Assembly: GCA_963785075.1 (NCBI GenBank)
Contig: CAWATW010000008.1
Location: 157,861-221,860, forward strand
Direction: 5' to 3'
Origin: JAOUGY01 sp963785075
GTDB lineage: Bacteria; Actinomycetota; Acidimicrobiia; Spongiisociales; ZC4RG35
Length of the DNA stretch: 64,000 nucleotides
Position 1 is the first letter of the stretch. The number at the start of each line of letters is the position of its first letter. The translations under genes were made by a program, and so were the position numbers. Below are positions 9,419 through 18,301 of the stretch, piece after piece. The notes beneath the pieces were generated by a model. It ran no database searches. It was not told where the DNA came from and saw only the letters and a list, made by a program, of their open reading frames with translations.

Positions 9419-10252
9419 TTGAAGATGCGAGATCCATTCGACGACCTTCGTTCCTATGCGGCTCACCTCGAAGCCGAGGTACCGGTCGAGCGCGCCCGGG
9501 CCAGGGCACGAGCGGCGATCAACACCACGATCCCCCGCCGGCGTCGCATCGCCGTGGTCGCTTCCGCAGTGATCGGAATCATGGGCATCTCGAACGTCGC
9601 ACTTGCCGCGGTGTCGAACCCGGCCATTCCGGGCGACGCTCTCTACGGCATCGACAGGGCATACGAGCGAATCGGCTCGTTGCTCGGGATTGGCGGAGCG
9701 CATCGTTTGGAGCGGTTGAACGAGGCCGCATCGGTGGTGGCACTGGGCGACGAGGAGACTGCGTTGTCGCTGGTCCAGGAGGCGCTCACCGGTCTGGTCG
9801 ACCAGGATGTCGACACCGCCCGGGCGATGCTGTCCGAGCTGGAGCGCGGGGCCGACGTCGAAGCCCTGCATGAACAGATTCAGCAGATGATCGACATCGC
9901 TCGCACCACGGCTGATGCCGCAGGGTCCGACGAGATGCGGGACGCGGCCGAGCGTGCGGCTGCCTCCGGTCTCGACGTGGCAGAGGTCGCCCGCACCATC
10001 CGTGACACCATCGACCTTCCCGACGCCGCATCCCAGGATCACCCTGGTGATGCAGCAGACGGCCGCGGACCGCCGGAGGATGCCGGTCCACCCGATCATT
10101 CGAACGCTCCGGCGGACGCAGGGCCGCCAGCAGATGCAGGTCCGCCCGCCGATGCAGGTTCTTCTGCAGGGGGCGGACCGCCGGCGTCGTCACCTTCCGA
10201 GACCCGGCCTGCCAACAACGGAAACAACGGCTCCGCAGAGCCCACCCCGTAA
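9419..10252 (+). CDS. DUF5667-type membrane protein with Pro/Ala/Asp repeat tail
   Basis: 277 residues starting at a TTG; an ATG at 9425 is equally possible. A basic stretch is followed by one membrane helix (IAVVASAVIGIMGISNVALA) and then the DUF5667 hallmark NPAIPGDALYGIDRAYERI. The rest of the outer part is helical and ends in a low-complexity tail with repeats of the type PPADAG. Similar proteins often sit beside ECF sigma factors; here the ECF gene follows after 9 bp. A link to sigma control (anti-sigma-like or target) is an inference. Confidence 0.7.
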   Translation: MKMRDPFDDLRSYAAHLEAEVPVERARARARAAINTTIPRRRRIAVVASAVIGIMGISNVALAAVSNPAIPGDALYGIDRAYERIGSLLGIGGAHRLERLNEAASVVALGDEETALSLVQEALTGLVDQDVDTARAMLSELERGADVEALHEQIQQMIDIARTTADAAGSDEMRDAAERAAASGLDVAEVARTIRDTIDLPDAASQDHPGDAADGRGPPEDAGPPDHSNAPADAGPPADAGPPADAGSSAGGGPPASSPSETRPANNGNNGSAEPTP

Positions 10253-10261
10253 GCTCGCTCG

Positions 10262-10840
10262 ATGGGCTCAATCCGAGAAGGGGACGGACCACCTTCGCGC
10301 CCGGGATGGCCGCCGGACCCCATCCACATCGAAAACGCACGAGACGGCGACACAGATGCACTCGGCGACATCCTCGCAATCGGGTACCCCAAGCTCGTGG
10401 CGTTCTACCGGGGCATGGGGATTCGATGGGCGGATTCGGAGGAGCTCGCATCGGAGGCACTGGAGGGCATGGTCAAGGGAATCGGCCGCCTTCGCGAGCC
10501 GGCCGCATTCGAAGGCTGGTTCTGGACCATTGCCAGGAATCGCATGCGCTCCAAGTTCCGCCGGCAGCGCAGGGTCGAACGCGAGCTCGAGTACGGGCCC
10601 GTGGACGACCCAGCGGACCTCGCCACCAGGGTCGATGAGCACTCCGCAGTGCGGCAGGCCATGGCCCAGCTCGGTGAGCGCGACCGCGAGATCCTCTGGC
10701 TGCGCGAGGTCGAGGGCCTGAGCCACGAGGAGATCGGCGGTCGCTTGTCGATGGCCACCGGCGCCACGCGAGTTGCGGCGTTGCGCGCACGTCGCCGTTT
10801 GGAGGAGGCCTACGCTCGGCTCCACCCGGAGACAGATTGA
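10262..10840 (+). CDS. ECF-type RNA polymerase sigma factor
   Basis: 192 residues. Region 2 is seen in GDILAIGYPKLVAFYR through FEGWFWTIARNRMRSKFRRQ. Region 4 is the helix-turn-helix in GERDREILWLREVEGLSHEE followed by IGGRLSMATGATRVAALRAR. There is no classical ZAS anti-sigma gene next to it; the upstream DUF5667 membrane protein is the best partner candidate. The stop overlaps the TTG of the methyltransferase gene. Confidence 0.87.
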   Translation: MGSIREGDGPPSRPGWPPDPIHIENARDGDTDALGDILAIGYPKLVAFYRGMGIRWADSEELASEALEGMVKGIGRLREPAAFEGWFWTIARNRMRSKFRRQRRVERELEYGPVDDPADLATRVDEHSAVRQAMAQLGERDREILWLREVEGLSHEEIGGRLSMATGATRVAALRARRRLEEAYARLHPETD

Positions 10841-11631
10841 TCACCTCGACGCAGAACCCGATGATCAAGCGACTGGTGCGGCTGCGTGAACGCCGCCACC
10901 GCGACGAAAGCGGCCGATTCCTCATCGAAGGCTACCGAGAGCTCTGGCGCGCCGTCACCGCCGGCATTTCGATCGAGACGCTGTATGTCAGCCAGGAATT
11001 GTTCCTCGGCGACAACGAACACGCCCTGATCGACGCGTGTCGACGGGCCGGCGCCTCGATCATCGAGGTCACCGAACAGCCTTTTCGGAAAGTGTCGTAT
11101 CGTGACCGCCCGGAGGGACTTCTGGCGGAAGCCGTGCAGTTCGATACCGCGATCGACCGGCTCGACCTGCGAGATTCACCCTTCCTGCTCGTGGTGGAGG
11201 GTATCGAGAAGCCCGGCAATCTCGGCACGATGCTCCGCACCGCCGATGCAGCCGGCTGCTCGGGCGTCGTCGTGTGTGATCCGGCCACAGATCCTTTCAA
11301 CCCCAACGTGGTACGCGCCTCGCTCGGCACGCTGTTCACGGTCCCTCTCGCGATCTCGACGGCGGCCGGTGCGATCGCCGCCTTGGGGGCGGCAGGGGTC
11401 CGGACGGTGGCGACCACTCCCGACACGTCGGCAGAGCTGTACGACATCGATCTGACCGGCCCGCTGGCACTGGCGATCGGGGCCGAACAGTACGGGCTCT
11501 CGGACACCTGGCTGGGCCGAGCCGACGTGCGCGCCCGTATCCCGATGGCCGGCTCGGCCGACTCCCTGAACGCAGCCATGGCCGCCGGGATCGTTCTGTT
11601 CGAGGCGGTGCGACAGCGACGTCACCGCTGA
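10837..11631 (+). CDS. TrmH/SpoU-family RNA methyltransferase
   Basis: 264 residues starting at TTG 10837, overlapping the sigma-factor stop. The N-terminal substrate-binding domain (GRFLIEGYRELWRAV) is followed by a SPOUT knot domain with the three family motifs: EKPGNLGTMLRTADAAG, LALAIGAEQYGLSD and IPMAGSADSLNAAMAAGIVL. It should 2'-O-methylate ribose in rRNA or tRNA with S-adenosylmethionine; the target nucleotide is not evident. Coupling to a sigma-factor gene is probably incidental. Confidence 0.9.
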   Translation: MITSTQNPMIKRLVRLRERRHRDESGRFLIEGYRELWRAVTAGISIETLYVSQELFLGDNEHALIDACRRAGASIIEVTEQPFRKVSYRDRPEGLLAEAVQFDTAIDRLDLRDSPFLLVVEGIEKPGNLGTMLRTADAAGCSGVVVCDPATDPFNPNVVRASLGTLFTVPLAISTAAGAIAALGAAGVRTVATTPDTSAELYDIDLTGPLALAIGAEQYGLSDTWLGRADVRARIPMAGSADSLNAAMAAGIVLFEAVRQRRHR

Positions 11632-11684
11632 GCCAGACCAAGCCGGTGGAGAAGGTACGATCGCCGGAACCGAGAGATCCACAG

Positions 11685-11918
11685 ATGGAATCGACTGCAA
11701 CCTACCGGTGCGCCCACTGTGGCAACCGAACCCGTTTCGACGTGGTCGATACGGTTCGTCGAAGGCGCTTCCTCCACTACACCTTGGGAGGCGACGCAGA
11801 GGTCGACGAAGAAGAGATCATGGAGGCGACGATCGAGAAGGTCGTCTGCCGATGGTGCGACCGATCCGACGGCATCGAGGTCAACCCGGCGCCGTCGCTG
11901 ACACCGACGGACGGGTGA
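11685..11918 (+). CDS. small zinc-ribbon protein, function unknown
   Basis: 77 residues from the ATG at 11685 (MESTATYRCAHCG), preceded by GAGAG; an upstream ATG at 11646 is less likely. Two CxxC pairs, YRCAHCGNRTRF and VVCRWCDRSDG, form a likely zinc ribbon separated by an acidic segment (DAEVDEEEIMEA). Function unknown. Confidence 0.65.
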   Translation: MESTATYRCAHCGNRTRFDVVDTVRRRRFLHYTLGGDAEVDEEEIMEATIEKVVCRWCDRSDGIEVNPAPSLTPTDG

Positions 11919-11987
11919 TCGTTCGAGGGCACGCCTACGGAGCGCACCGGCGCGCTTCGAATCGGCTTCTGTCTCCGATCATTGAAT

Positions 11988-12001
11988 CGAACACATGTTC
12001 G
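11988..12001 (+). promoter_or_regulatory. LexA (SOS) box
   Basis: CGAACACATGTTCG matches the Gram-positive LexA consensus CGAAC-N4-GTTCG exactly, and the symmetry extends one base on each side (TCGAAC, GTTCGA). It ends 17 bp before the ATG at 12018 of the exonuclease/GIY-YIG gene, a position suited to repression by LexA. This also argues that translation starts downstream of the box and not at the in-frame TTG at 11982. Confidence 0.85.
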
Positions 12002-12017
12002 ATCTATGGTGTGGACG

Positions 12018-13643
12018 ATGGTCGCCAGTGCGCAACGCAGCTTCGACGAACTCGGCACGCCGCTGTTCGACGTCGAGTTCTGTGTGGTGGACCTGGAGAC
12101 GACCGGCGGATCGCCGCGAGACTGCGGCATCACCGAGATCGGAGCCGTGAAGGTCCGGGGCGGCGAGGTCACCGGCACCTTCCAGACGCTCGTCAACCCC
12201 GGTCTGGCGATCCCCCCGTTCATCACCATCCTGACCGGCATCACGCAGGCGATGGTGATCGAAGCCCCACCGATCGAGGAGGCCCTTCCCAGCTTTCTCG
12301 AGTTCTGTCGTGACAGCGTCATCGTGGGCCACAACGTTCGGTTCGATCTGTCGTTTCTCAACACCGCCGCGGAGTCCCTCGGCTATCCACGCCTCTCCAA
12401 TCGCTCCGTCGACACCGCAGCCCTCGCCCGCAGGCTGGTCCGGACGGAGGTTCGCAACCTCAAGCTCGGGACGCTGGCCGCCCACTTCCGCTCACCGGTC
12501 ACCCCCAACCACCGGGCATTCGAGGACGCGACCGCAACCATGCACGTCCTCCACGGGCTCTTGGAACGAGTCGGGAACCTCGGTGTCACTGCACTCGACG
12601 ACCTGCTCGTCCTGCCCACGGCGAAGGGGTCATCCGACTATCGGAAGATCGAGCTGGCCAAAGGTCTCCCCCGCTCACCCGGGGTGTACCTGTTCAAAGA
12701 CCGCAACGGGCACGTCTTCTATGTGGGCAAGGCGAAGAATCTCAGAACCCGGGTGATGTCGTACTTCCACGGTGACGGCCGGAGATCGGTCACCACCATG
12801 CTGCGCGAGCTCGAAACGATCGAGCATGTTGCCTGTCCGACCGAACTGGAGGCGTCGATCACCGAACTCCGGCTGATCCACGCACACCATCCCCGGCACA
12901 ACCGGGCATCGAGACCTGCGAAGGCCAATCACTGGGTGACCCTCACCAACGAGCCATTCCCTCGGCTGTCACTCGCCCGCACCCTCCACCCGGGCTCGTC
13001 GATGGTCCTCGGCCCCTTCCGGAATCGGCGGACCGCCGAACAGGTGATGTATGCCATCTGGGATGCGGTGCCGATTCGTAGATGCACCGGTCGGGCCGGG
13101 ACACGTTCATCGACCTGCGCACCGGCCCAACTGGGTGTGTCCATGTGTCCGTGCGACGGCACCCTCGATCCCAACGTGTACCAGGTCGTGGTCGACCGGC
13201 TGGTGGCGGCCGTCGACCATGATCCTTCCCTCCTCTTGGTTCCGCTCGAGCAGCGGATGGTCGAGCATGCACGCCAGCAGCGCTTCGAGGAAGCCGGCTG
13301 GTTGCGGGACCGTCATCGAGCCCTGGCGCGCGCCATCGAGCGACGGCTTCGCTGGAACGCCCTCGCTGCGGCCGGACGGGTGGTGGTGGAGCGGTCGAAC
13401 GGAGACACGGTGGTGATCGATCAAGGAAGGTACGTGAACGGTTGGAACACCGGAGCTCAGCACACGCTGCTGCCGCCTCCGGAATTGGCCGACCTCCCTC
13501 CTGTCCCTCCGTCGGTGGCCGTGGCGGCCGAAGCCGATTTGATCTGGAAATGGATCTCGGAGCCGGACTGTCGCATCGTGGACACCACGGCCGGTCTCAC
13601 CCTGCCTGCGAAGCGGGTGGACGCGCTTCAGGCGGCCGTGTGA
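12018..13643 (+). CDS. DEDD exonuclease fused to a UvrC-type GIY-YIG nuclease
   Basis: About 541 residues. The N-terminal domain is a DnaQ-like 3'-5' exonuclease with VVDLETTGGSP (Exo I), GHNVRFDLSFL (Exo II) and NHRAFEDATAT (Exo III). The middle domain is a GIY-YIG endonuclease of the UvrC/Cho type: SPGVYLFKDRNGHVFYVGKA followed by KNLRTRVMSYF. The C-terminal part has a Cys cluster (CTGRAG, CAPAQLGVSMCPC) and a UvrC-like helical segment. E. coli Cho, a UvrC N-terminal homologue, is SOS-induced; the LexA box here suggests the same. The likely role is repair-linked incision plus end trimming. The ATG at 12006 is an alternative start. Confidence 0.9.
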   Translation: MVASAQRSFDELGTPLFDVEFCVVDLETTGGSPRDCGITEIGAVKVRGGEVTGTFQTLVNPGLAIPPFITILTGITQAMVIEAPPIEEALPSFLEFCRDSVIVGHNVRFDLSFLNTAAESLGYPRLSNRSVDTAALARRLVRTEVRNLKLGTLAAHFRSPVTPNHRAFEDATATMHVLHGLLERVGNLGVTALDDLLVLPTAKGSSDYRKIELAKGLPRSPGVYLFKDRNGHVFYVGKAKNLRTRVMSYFHGDGRRSVTTMLRELETIEHVACPTELEASITELRLIHAHHPRHNRASRPAKANHWVTLTNEPFPRLSLARTLHPGSSMVLGPFRNRRTAEQVMYAIWDAVPIRRCTGRAGTRSSTCAPAQLGVSMCPCDGTLDPNVYQVVVDRLVAAVDHDPSLLLVPLEQRMVEHARQQRFEEAGWLRDRHRALARAIERRLRWNALAAAGRVVVERSNGDTVVIDQGRYVNGWNTGAQHTLLPPPELADLPPVPPSVAVAAEADLIWKWISEPDCRIVDTTAGLTLPAKRVDALQAAV

Positions 13644-14026
13644 TGGATTGGTTCGCTCCTCGACGCAGTGCGGTTGGCAGAACCTGCGACGGGGGTCCCG
13701 GGAGCCGAGCCCAGGATTCTGATGAAGATCACATCCGACCGCCTCGGCGTTCGGCTCACCCCTGACCGGTGGCGCCCTGGCGGACCGTCTGCGACACCTC
13801 GAATCGCAATTCGCCGGTGCCCTCATCGTGGGCGACGCCGGAGACGTCTCCGCCAACTAGGTGTGCCCGCTGATCGGCAAGGCCTGCGGGTCTGCAAGGT
13901 GAGTTCTTGTGACGGGCACGTGACAGCTGCCCACGCATTCGCGGACGAGGCCCGGCTCGGCGTGGTTCGGCGAAGTGTGCGTTCGTGTCCCCCGACTTCG
14001 CCGATCGGTGACGGGCGACGGCGTCG
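13644..14026. other. gap without a recognisable gene
   Basis: About 380 bp between the exonuclease gene and the mazF relic. Open frames are short or run antisense through the relic. No tRNA, repeat or strong promoter is evident. It may hold further decayed toxin-antitoxin sequence, but I cannot show this. Confidence 0.4.
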
Positions 14027-14336
14027 TCAGCAGTCGGCCATAGCGGCGAGCGTTCGGTAGATCTCCTGGCGTGAAACGGTGACGAGCCGACTCGTGAGGT
14101 CAGAAAGGTCCTGCGGATCGGCTGGAGATTGTCGAAGGACGCTGCGCAGGGTGTGTCGACACCGTGGTCTTGGTCGAGGGGAATCTCGGTCGGGATGCCC
14201 CGGATGGTTCGGGTGAGGGGGGCCACGAGGATCCAGTTGAGCACAGGGATGGCCTCCGACCGGGTCACCACCAGCACGGGCCGCTGCTTGTCTTCGGCTT
14301 CGGCCCACCAGATGTCGCTTGGCGGGGTGTCACCAT
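14027..14336 (-). pseudogene. mazF/pemK-type toxin gene with two frameshifts
   Basis: Read on the minus strand, three frames together spell one MazF-like protein. It starts MVTPRQ at 14336. One frame over it continues DIWWAEAEDKQRPVLVV, then TRSEAIPVLNWILVAPLTRT and CAASFDNLQPI. After a second shift it ends LTSRLVTVSRQEIYRTLAAM plus ADC and a stop. These match the order of MazF motifs in an endoribonuclease toxin of about 105 residues. Two one-base losses (about 14317 and about 14090) break it. It is either a dead toxin or a locus with two sequencing errors. I could not find an intact antitoxin in the 200 bp upstream. Confidence 0.8.
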
Positions 14337-14537
14337 GGTTCGTGTGCCGGTAGAGGTACCCAGGCGGCGGTGGGTGTCAGCACCGGTCACGGCAGAACCG
14401 CTTTCCCCGCAGTGGCGTCGGTCGGGGCGGTCCCTGAATCGGAGCCAGGTCTCGAGTCCACGCCCACCGTCGTCGTGAACGTCGCCGGCTGCCTCGTGGC
14501 CCGTCGGCGGACTTCGCAGCACCGACCCTTCCTCGGC

Positions 14538-14960
14538 TCACGACAGGAGGATGCCGATCCGCTCGATCTCGTCGGGGTTGCCGGGCACAGACGTCCAGGG
14601 CAGTCCTATGCGGTCCTTGCCGGGTTCGTCCTTGAACCGCGGGATGACGTGGATGTGGAAGTGGAACACGGTTTGAAAGGCGGCCTCGCCACTGCAGTTG
14701 AGGAGGTTGACGCCGTCCGCTCCGAGGCGGTCCTTGCTTCGTCCGGCGATCTCCTGAGCAAGGTGAGCGCACGCCGCCAGGTCGTCGGCGTCTATGTCGA
14801 ACAGGTCGGTAGCGTGCGAGCGCGGGACCACGAGGGCGTGGCCAGGGGTCACCGGGTTGATGTCCAGGATCGCGATCGCCCTTTCGCTCTGAGCCATCGT
14901 GGTCGATGAGATCTCACCGGCAGCGATCCCACAGAAGATGCAGTCGGGTTCGGCACGCAT
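14538..14960 (-). CDS. HIT-family nucleotide hydrolase
   Basis: 140 residues with the full histidine triad HFHIHVIPR near residue 100. The N-terminus CIFCGIAAGEI gives a CxxC pair that, with a later His (RSHATDLFD), forms the zinc site seen in many bacterial HIT proteins. Such enzymes hydrolyse adenosine phosphoramidates or dinucleoside polyphosphates. The gene appears to be its own unit. Confidence 0.92.
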   Translation of the reverse strand: MRAEPDCIFCGIAAGEISSTTMAQSERAIAILDINPVTPGHALVVPRSHATDLFDIDADDLAACAHLAQEIAGRSKDRLGADGVNLLNCSGEAAFQTVFHFHIHVIPRFKDEPGKDRIGLPWTSVPGNPDEIERIGILLS

Positions 14961-15001
14961 CGAAGGGACCCTACCCTTTCGCGTTTCCCCTATTCCCGGA
15001 C

Positions 15002-16120
15002 TCAGCCGGCGATCGCCTCCGCAGGCGGGAGGTAGTCGTAGCCGAGTGTTTCGGCGACGTGCGGCTCGGTCACGTGTCCGCCGATCACGTTGAGACCGGC
15101 AAGCAGGTGGGGATCGGCGGCCATCGCAGCCGCGGCGCCATGGTCCGCCAGCGCGAGCACAAAGGGAAGAGTGGCGTTGTTGAGGGCGTACGTCGAGGTC
15201 TTGGGGACGGCACCGGGCATGTTCGCCACGCAGTAGTGCACGACGCCTTCGACGACGTAGGTCGGATCCCCATGGGTCGTGGGCCTGGATGTCTCGAAGC
15301 AGCCACCCTGGTCGATGGCCACATCGACGAGCACAGCCCCGGGGCGCATGGCGCCGACCATTTCGATCGAAACCAGCTTTGGAGCCTTGGCCCCGGGAAC
15401 CAGCACGGCACCGATCACGAGGTCGGCGCCGACGACCAACTCCGCCAACGCTGCACTCGTCGAATACACGGTCGTCAACGACGAGCCGAACCGGTGGGCG
15501 AGACGGTTCAACACGTCGACGCTCCTGTCGAGCACGGTGACGTCGCCTCCGAGGCCGACGGCCATCTCGATGGCGTTCTCACCGACGACTCCGCCACCGA
15601 TGACCACCACCCTGGCCGGCGGCACCCCTGGGACACCGCCGATGAGCAGTCCGGCACCCCCCTGCGCCGCCTCCAGTGAGTGCGCACCTGCCTGAATCGA
15701 CATCCGGCCCGCTACCTGGGACATGGGCGCCAGGAGCGGCAGACCACCGTTCGTCGAGGTCACGGTCTCGTATGCGATGCAGGTGGCCCCGGATTCCACA
15801 AGATCGCGGGTCTGGTCCGGATCGGGGGCGAGATGCAGATATGTGAACAGCACCTGGTGCTCCCCGAGCATCTTGCGCTCTGCCGCCTGAGGTTCCTTGA
15901 CCTTGACGATCATGTCGGCCCGATCGAAGACGGCTTCGGCAGAGTCGAGAACCTCGGCGCCGGCGTCGACATATGCCTCGTCGACCGCACCGATGCCGAT
16001 ACCGGCGTCCCTTTCCACGACCACGCGATGCCCATGGACGACCAACTCGTGGACGCTGGACGGCGTCAATCCCACCCTCAGCTCGGCCTGTTTGACCTCT
16101 TTGGGGACACCGACGATCAC
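15002..16120 (-). CDS. ald: alanine dehydrogenase
   Basis: 372 residues, the usual length, from the GTG at 16120, which has AGGAG eight bases upstream; a TTG at 16144 is less likely. The N-terminus VIVGVPKEVKQAELRVGLTP and the segment MSQVAGRMSIQAGA are typical. The NAD-binding motif is VVIGGGVVGENAIEMAVGLG, and the C-terminus has CVANMPGAVPKTSTYALNNA. The enzyme interconverts L-alanine and pyruvate plus ammonia with NAD(H). It is divergent from the CDC48-like gene. Confidence 0.95.
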   Translation of the reverse strand: MIVGVPKEVKQAELRVGLTPSSVHELVVHGHRVVVERDAGIGIGAVDEAYVDAGAEVLDSAEAVFDRADMIVKVKEPQAAERKMLGEHQVLFTYLHLAPDPDQTRDLVESGATCIAYETVTSTNGGLPLLAPMSQVAGRMSIQAGAHSLEAAQGGAGLLIGGVPGVPPARVVVIGGGVVGENAIEMAVGLGGDVTVLDRSVDVLNRLAHRFGSSLTTVYSTSAALAELVVGADLVIGAVLVPGAKAPKLVSIEMVGAMRPGAVLVDVAIDQGGCFETSRPTTHGDPTYVVEGVVHYCVANMPGAVPKTSTYALNNATLPFVLALADHGAAAAMAADPHLLAGLNVIGGHVTEPHVAETLGYDYLPPAEAIAG

Positions 16121-16235
16121 CTTGTGTTCTCCTAGCGACGACAAACCGGGAATCTACCTGGTGGCGGCGACGCCGGAAGGGTCAGACTCGCCACCGCCGG
16201 CTGTCGGGCTCCGACGCCGCTTCTAGGATCACGAC

Positions 16236-18293
16236 ATGCGATTCACCGTTCGATCCGGATCGGACCCGGTCGCCCGCGCCGACGCGATTCTGCTCAAGGC
16301 GCTGGGCATGCCGGCCGGGGGCGCCGTGAAGGTCGGAAAGACCCACGTGCTGATCAAGGGCGGCGACATGACCGAGCCGACCGCCATTCGACTTGGGCCG
16401 ATCGCAATGGGCAATGCCGGCGTGGCAGAAGGGCAGAGCGTCGAGGTGGAACGAGCCGTTCTGCCGCCTGCAGGACTCGTGGTGATCGCTGCAGACCAGC
16501 TCCCGGCCGAACCCCGCGACCTGGTGCGCGCGATGCAAGGGCGTCCGGTGAGTTCCGGAGACCGGATCGTCGTGGATGGGGCCTATCTAGGACGCGAAGA
16601 ACCCGTCACACTCGCCATCGATCGCGTCGAGCCCCGTGGTGCCGGTTTGATCGGGCCCGCCACCCGGTTCGCTCCTGCGGGCTCGCCGGAGGCGGTGGAG
16701 CCAATTCCAGATGGCGGCGCTACCCAAGGAGTCACCACATCGGAAGCTCCGCCCGTCATTGCGACCCCGCCTCGAGGCCCGTCCACCTCCGAAGCACTGC
16801 TCGCCGGCCTCGATTCGGAGCTCGATCTCCTGTCTGGATGGTTGTCGCTGCTCACTTCACCCCGGGACCTTCCAGCTGCCTGGGGCTTGCCGAAGGTCGC
16901 CGGCATCTTGCTCGACGGCCCGCACGGATGCGGCAAGGCCGAGTTGGTTGCTGCGGCCGCCACCAACGCGGGCACCCGCGTGCACGAGGTGGACGTCGAC
17001 CTCGTCTTCAAGCCGGATCGGTTGCTCGAAATGCTCGAGAAGGCCGTGAACGGACAAGCGACCCCGGTGGTCATCTTCGTGGACCGGATCGAAGCAGTCG
17101 CGGGCGACGAGGCTCTCAGCCCGTTCCGGACCCAGGTGGCGGCCATCATGCGGTGGTTTCTCGACGCCGTCGCCGACAAACCGGGCATGGCTTGTGTCAT
17201 CGGGGTCGCGTCACGCAAGAGCCTCGACGAGGCGATCACCGCGTCGCCGCTTCTCCCTCGATCGATCGCGATTCCACCACCGGACCACACCCGGAGGAAA
17301 CTCCTGTTCGAGGCTGCACTCGCCCGGGTGCCGAACGACGGCATCGACTTCGATCGACTGGCCAACCGATCGGCCGGGTTCTCGGGGGCCGATGTGCTGG
17401 CTGCGGTCGTGCACGCCTCGTCACGTGTGGCTCGCAACGAAGCGAAACTGACGACCGATGACCTGGTGACCGCGGTGGAGGAGACGCAACCTTCACTTGG
17501 ATCGATGTCGCTCGGTGAAATGCCCTCGTACGGATTCGAGAAGGTCGCCAACCTGGTCGATGTCAAACAGCGCCTGACCGAGGCCGTCATATGGCCGGTC
17601 AGCGATCCCGATCGCTTCAAGGCGATGGGCGTCGAGCCCCCTCGCGGTGTACTCCTCTATGGACCGCCCGGCACGGGCAAGACCTTCGTGGTTCGCGCGC
17701 TCGCCCACGAGGCGGGTGCAGCGTTCTTCTCGGTCAAGGGAGCGGAGCTTCTCGACAAGTATGTGGGCGAATCCGAACGCGCCGTCCGCGAGGTGTTCGG
17801 CCGTGCCCGTGGAACCGCCCCGTCGATCATCTTCTTCGACGAGTTCGACGCCCTCGCCCCGGTCAGGGGACGCTCGACGAACTCCGTCACCGACTCGGTC
17901 GTGGCGGCGCTCCTCACCGAGATCGACGGCGTCGGCGCCCGAGGCGACGTCTCCGTGATCGCCGCCACCAATCGAAGAGACCTCATCGACCCCGCGCTTC
18001 TCCGTGCCGGTCGATTCGAGATCCAGGTCGAACTCGGGTTACCCGAGAAGGAATCCCGGATGGCATTGCTCCAGATCTCCGACGTCCCGTTCGGCGAGGA
18101 CGTCCAGCTCGATCGGCTCGCCGAGATCACCGACGGAATGAGCTTCGCCGACATCACCGGTGTGCTGCGCGAGGCCGCGCTCGATGCGCTCCGTGCCGAC
18201 CGCAATGCCACCACGGTGGCCTGGTCACAGATCAAGGGCGCCGTGGGCCGATGGCAACACACCCGGGGCTCGGACCCCGAGCCCACCTTCTGA
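16236..18293 (+). CDS. CDC48/VCP-like AAA ATPase with a degenerate first ATPase ring
   Basis: 685 residues. Residues 1-130 resemble the CDC48 N-domain (double-psi barrel), then come two AAA modules. D2 is canonical: Walker A GPPGTGKTF (about 473), Walker B IIFFDEFDAL, and ATNRRDLIDPALLRAGRFE with the arginine fingers. D1 is not: its Walker A is GPHGCGKAE, and the Walker B reads VVIFVDRIEAV, with Arg where the catalytic Glu should be. D1 may bind but not hydrolyse ATP. Actinobacterial relatives work as proteasome-linked unfoldases. The AGGATC before the ATG is a fair ribosome site. Confidence 0.88.
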   Translation: MRFTVRSGSDPVARADAILLKALGMPAGGAVKVGKTHVLIKGGDMTEPTAIRLGPIAMGNAGVAEGQSVEVERAVLPPAGLVVIAADQLPAEPRDLVRAMQGRPVSSGDRIVVDGAYLGREEPVTLAIDRVEPRGAGLIGPATRFAPAGSPEAVEPIPDGGATQGVTTSEAPPVIATPPRGPSTSEALLAGLDSELDLLSGWLSLLTSPRDLPAAWGLPKVAGILLDGPHGCGKAELVAAAATNAGTRVHEVDVDLVFKPDRLLEMLEKAVNGQATPVVIFVDRIEAVAGDEALSPFRTQVAAIMRWFLDAVADKPGMACVIGVASRKSLDEAITASPLLPRSIAIPPPDHTRRKLLFEAALARVPNDGIDFDRLANRSAGFSGADVLAAVVHASSRVARNEAKLTTDDLVTAVEETQPSLGSMSLGEMPSYGFEKVANLVDVKQRLTEAVIWPVSDPDRFKAMGVEPPRGVLLYGPPGTGKTFVVRALAHEAGAAFFSVKGAELLDKYVGESERAVREVFGRARGTAPSIIFFDEFDALAPVRGRSTNSVTDSVVAALLTEIDGVGARGDVSVIAATNRRDLIDPALLRAGRFEIQVELGLPEKESRMALLQISDVPFGEDVQLDRLAEITDGMSFADITGVLREAALDALRADRNATTVAWSQIKGAVGRWQHTRGSDPEPTF

Positions 18294-18301
18294 CCGACGG
18301 A

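Noticed and set aside
10104..10170. Short tandem repeats as a CRISPR-like array
   Set aside because: They encode the PPADAG repeats of a protein tail and have no spacers.
14337..14537. Antitoxin gene upstream of the mazF relic
   Set aside because: All three minus-strand frames were read; none shows a ribbon-helix-helix or other antitoxin pattern.
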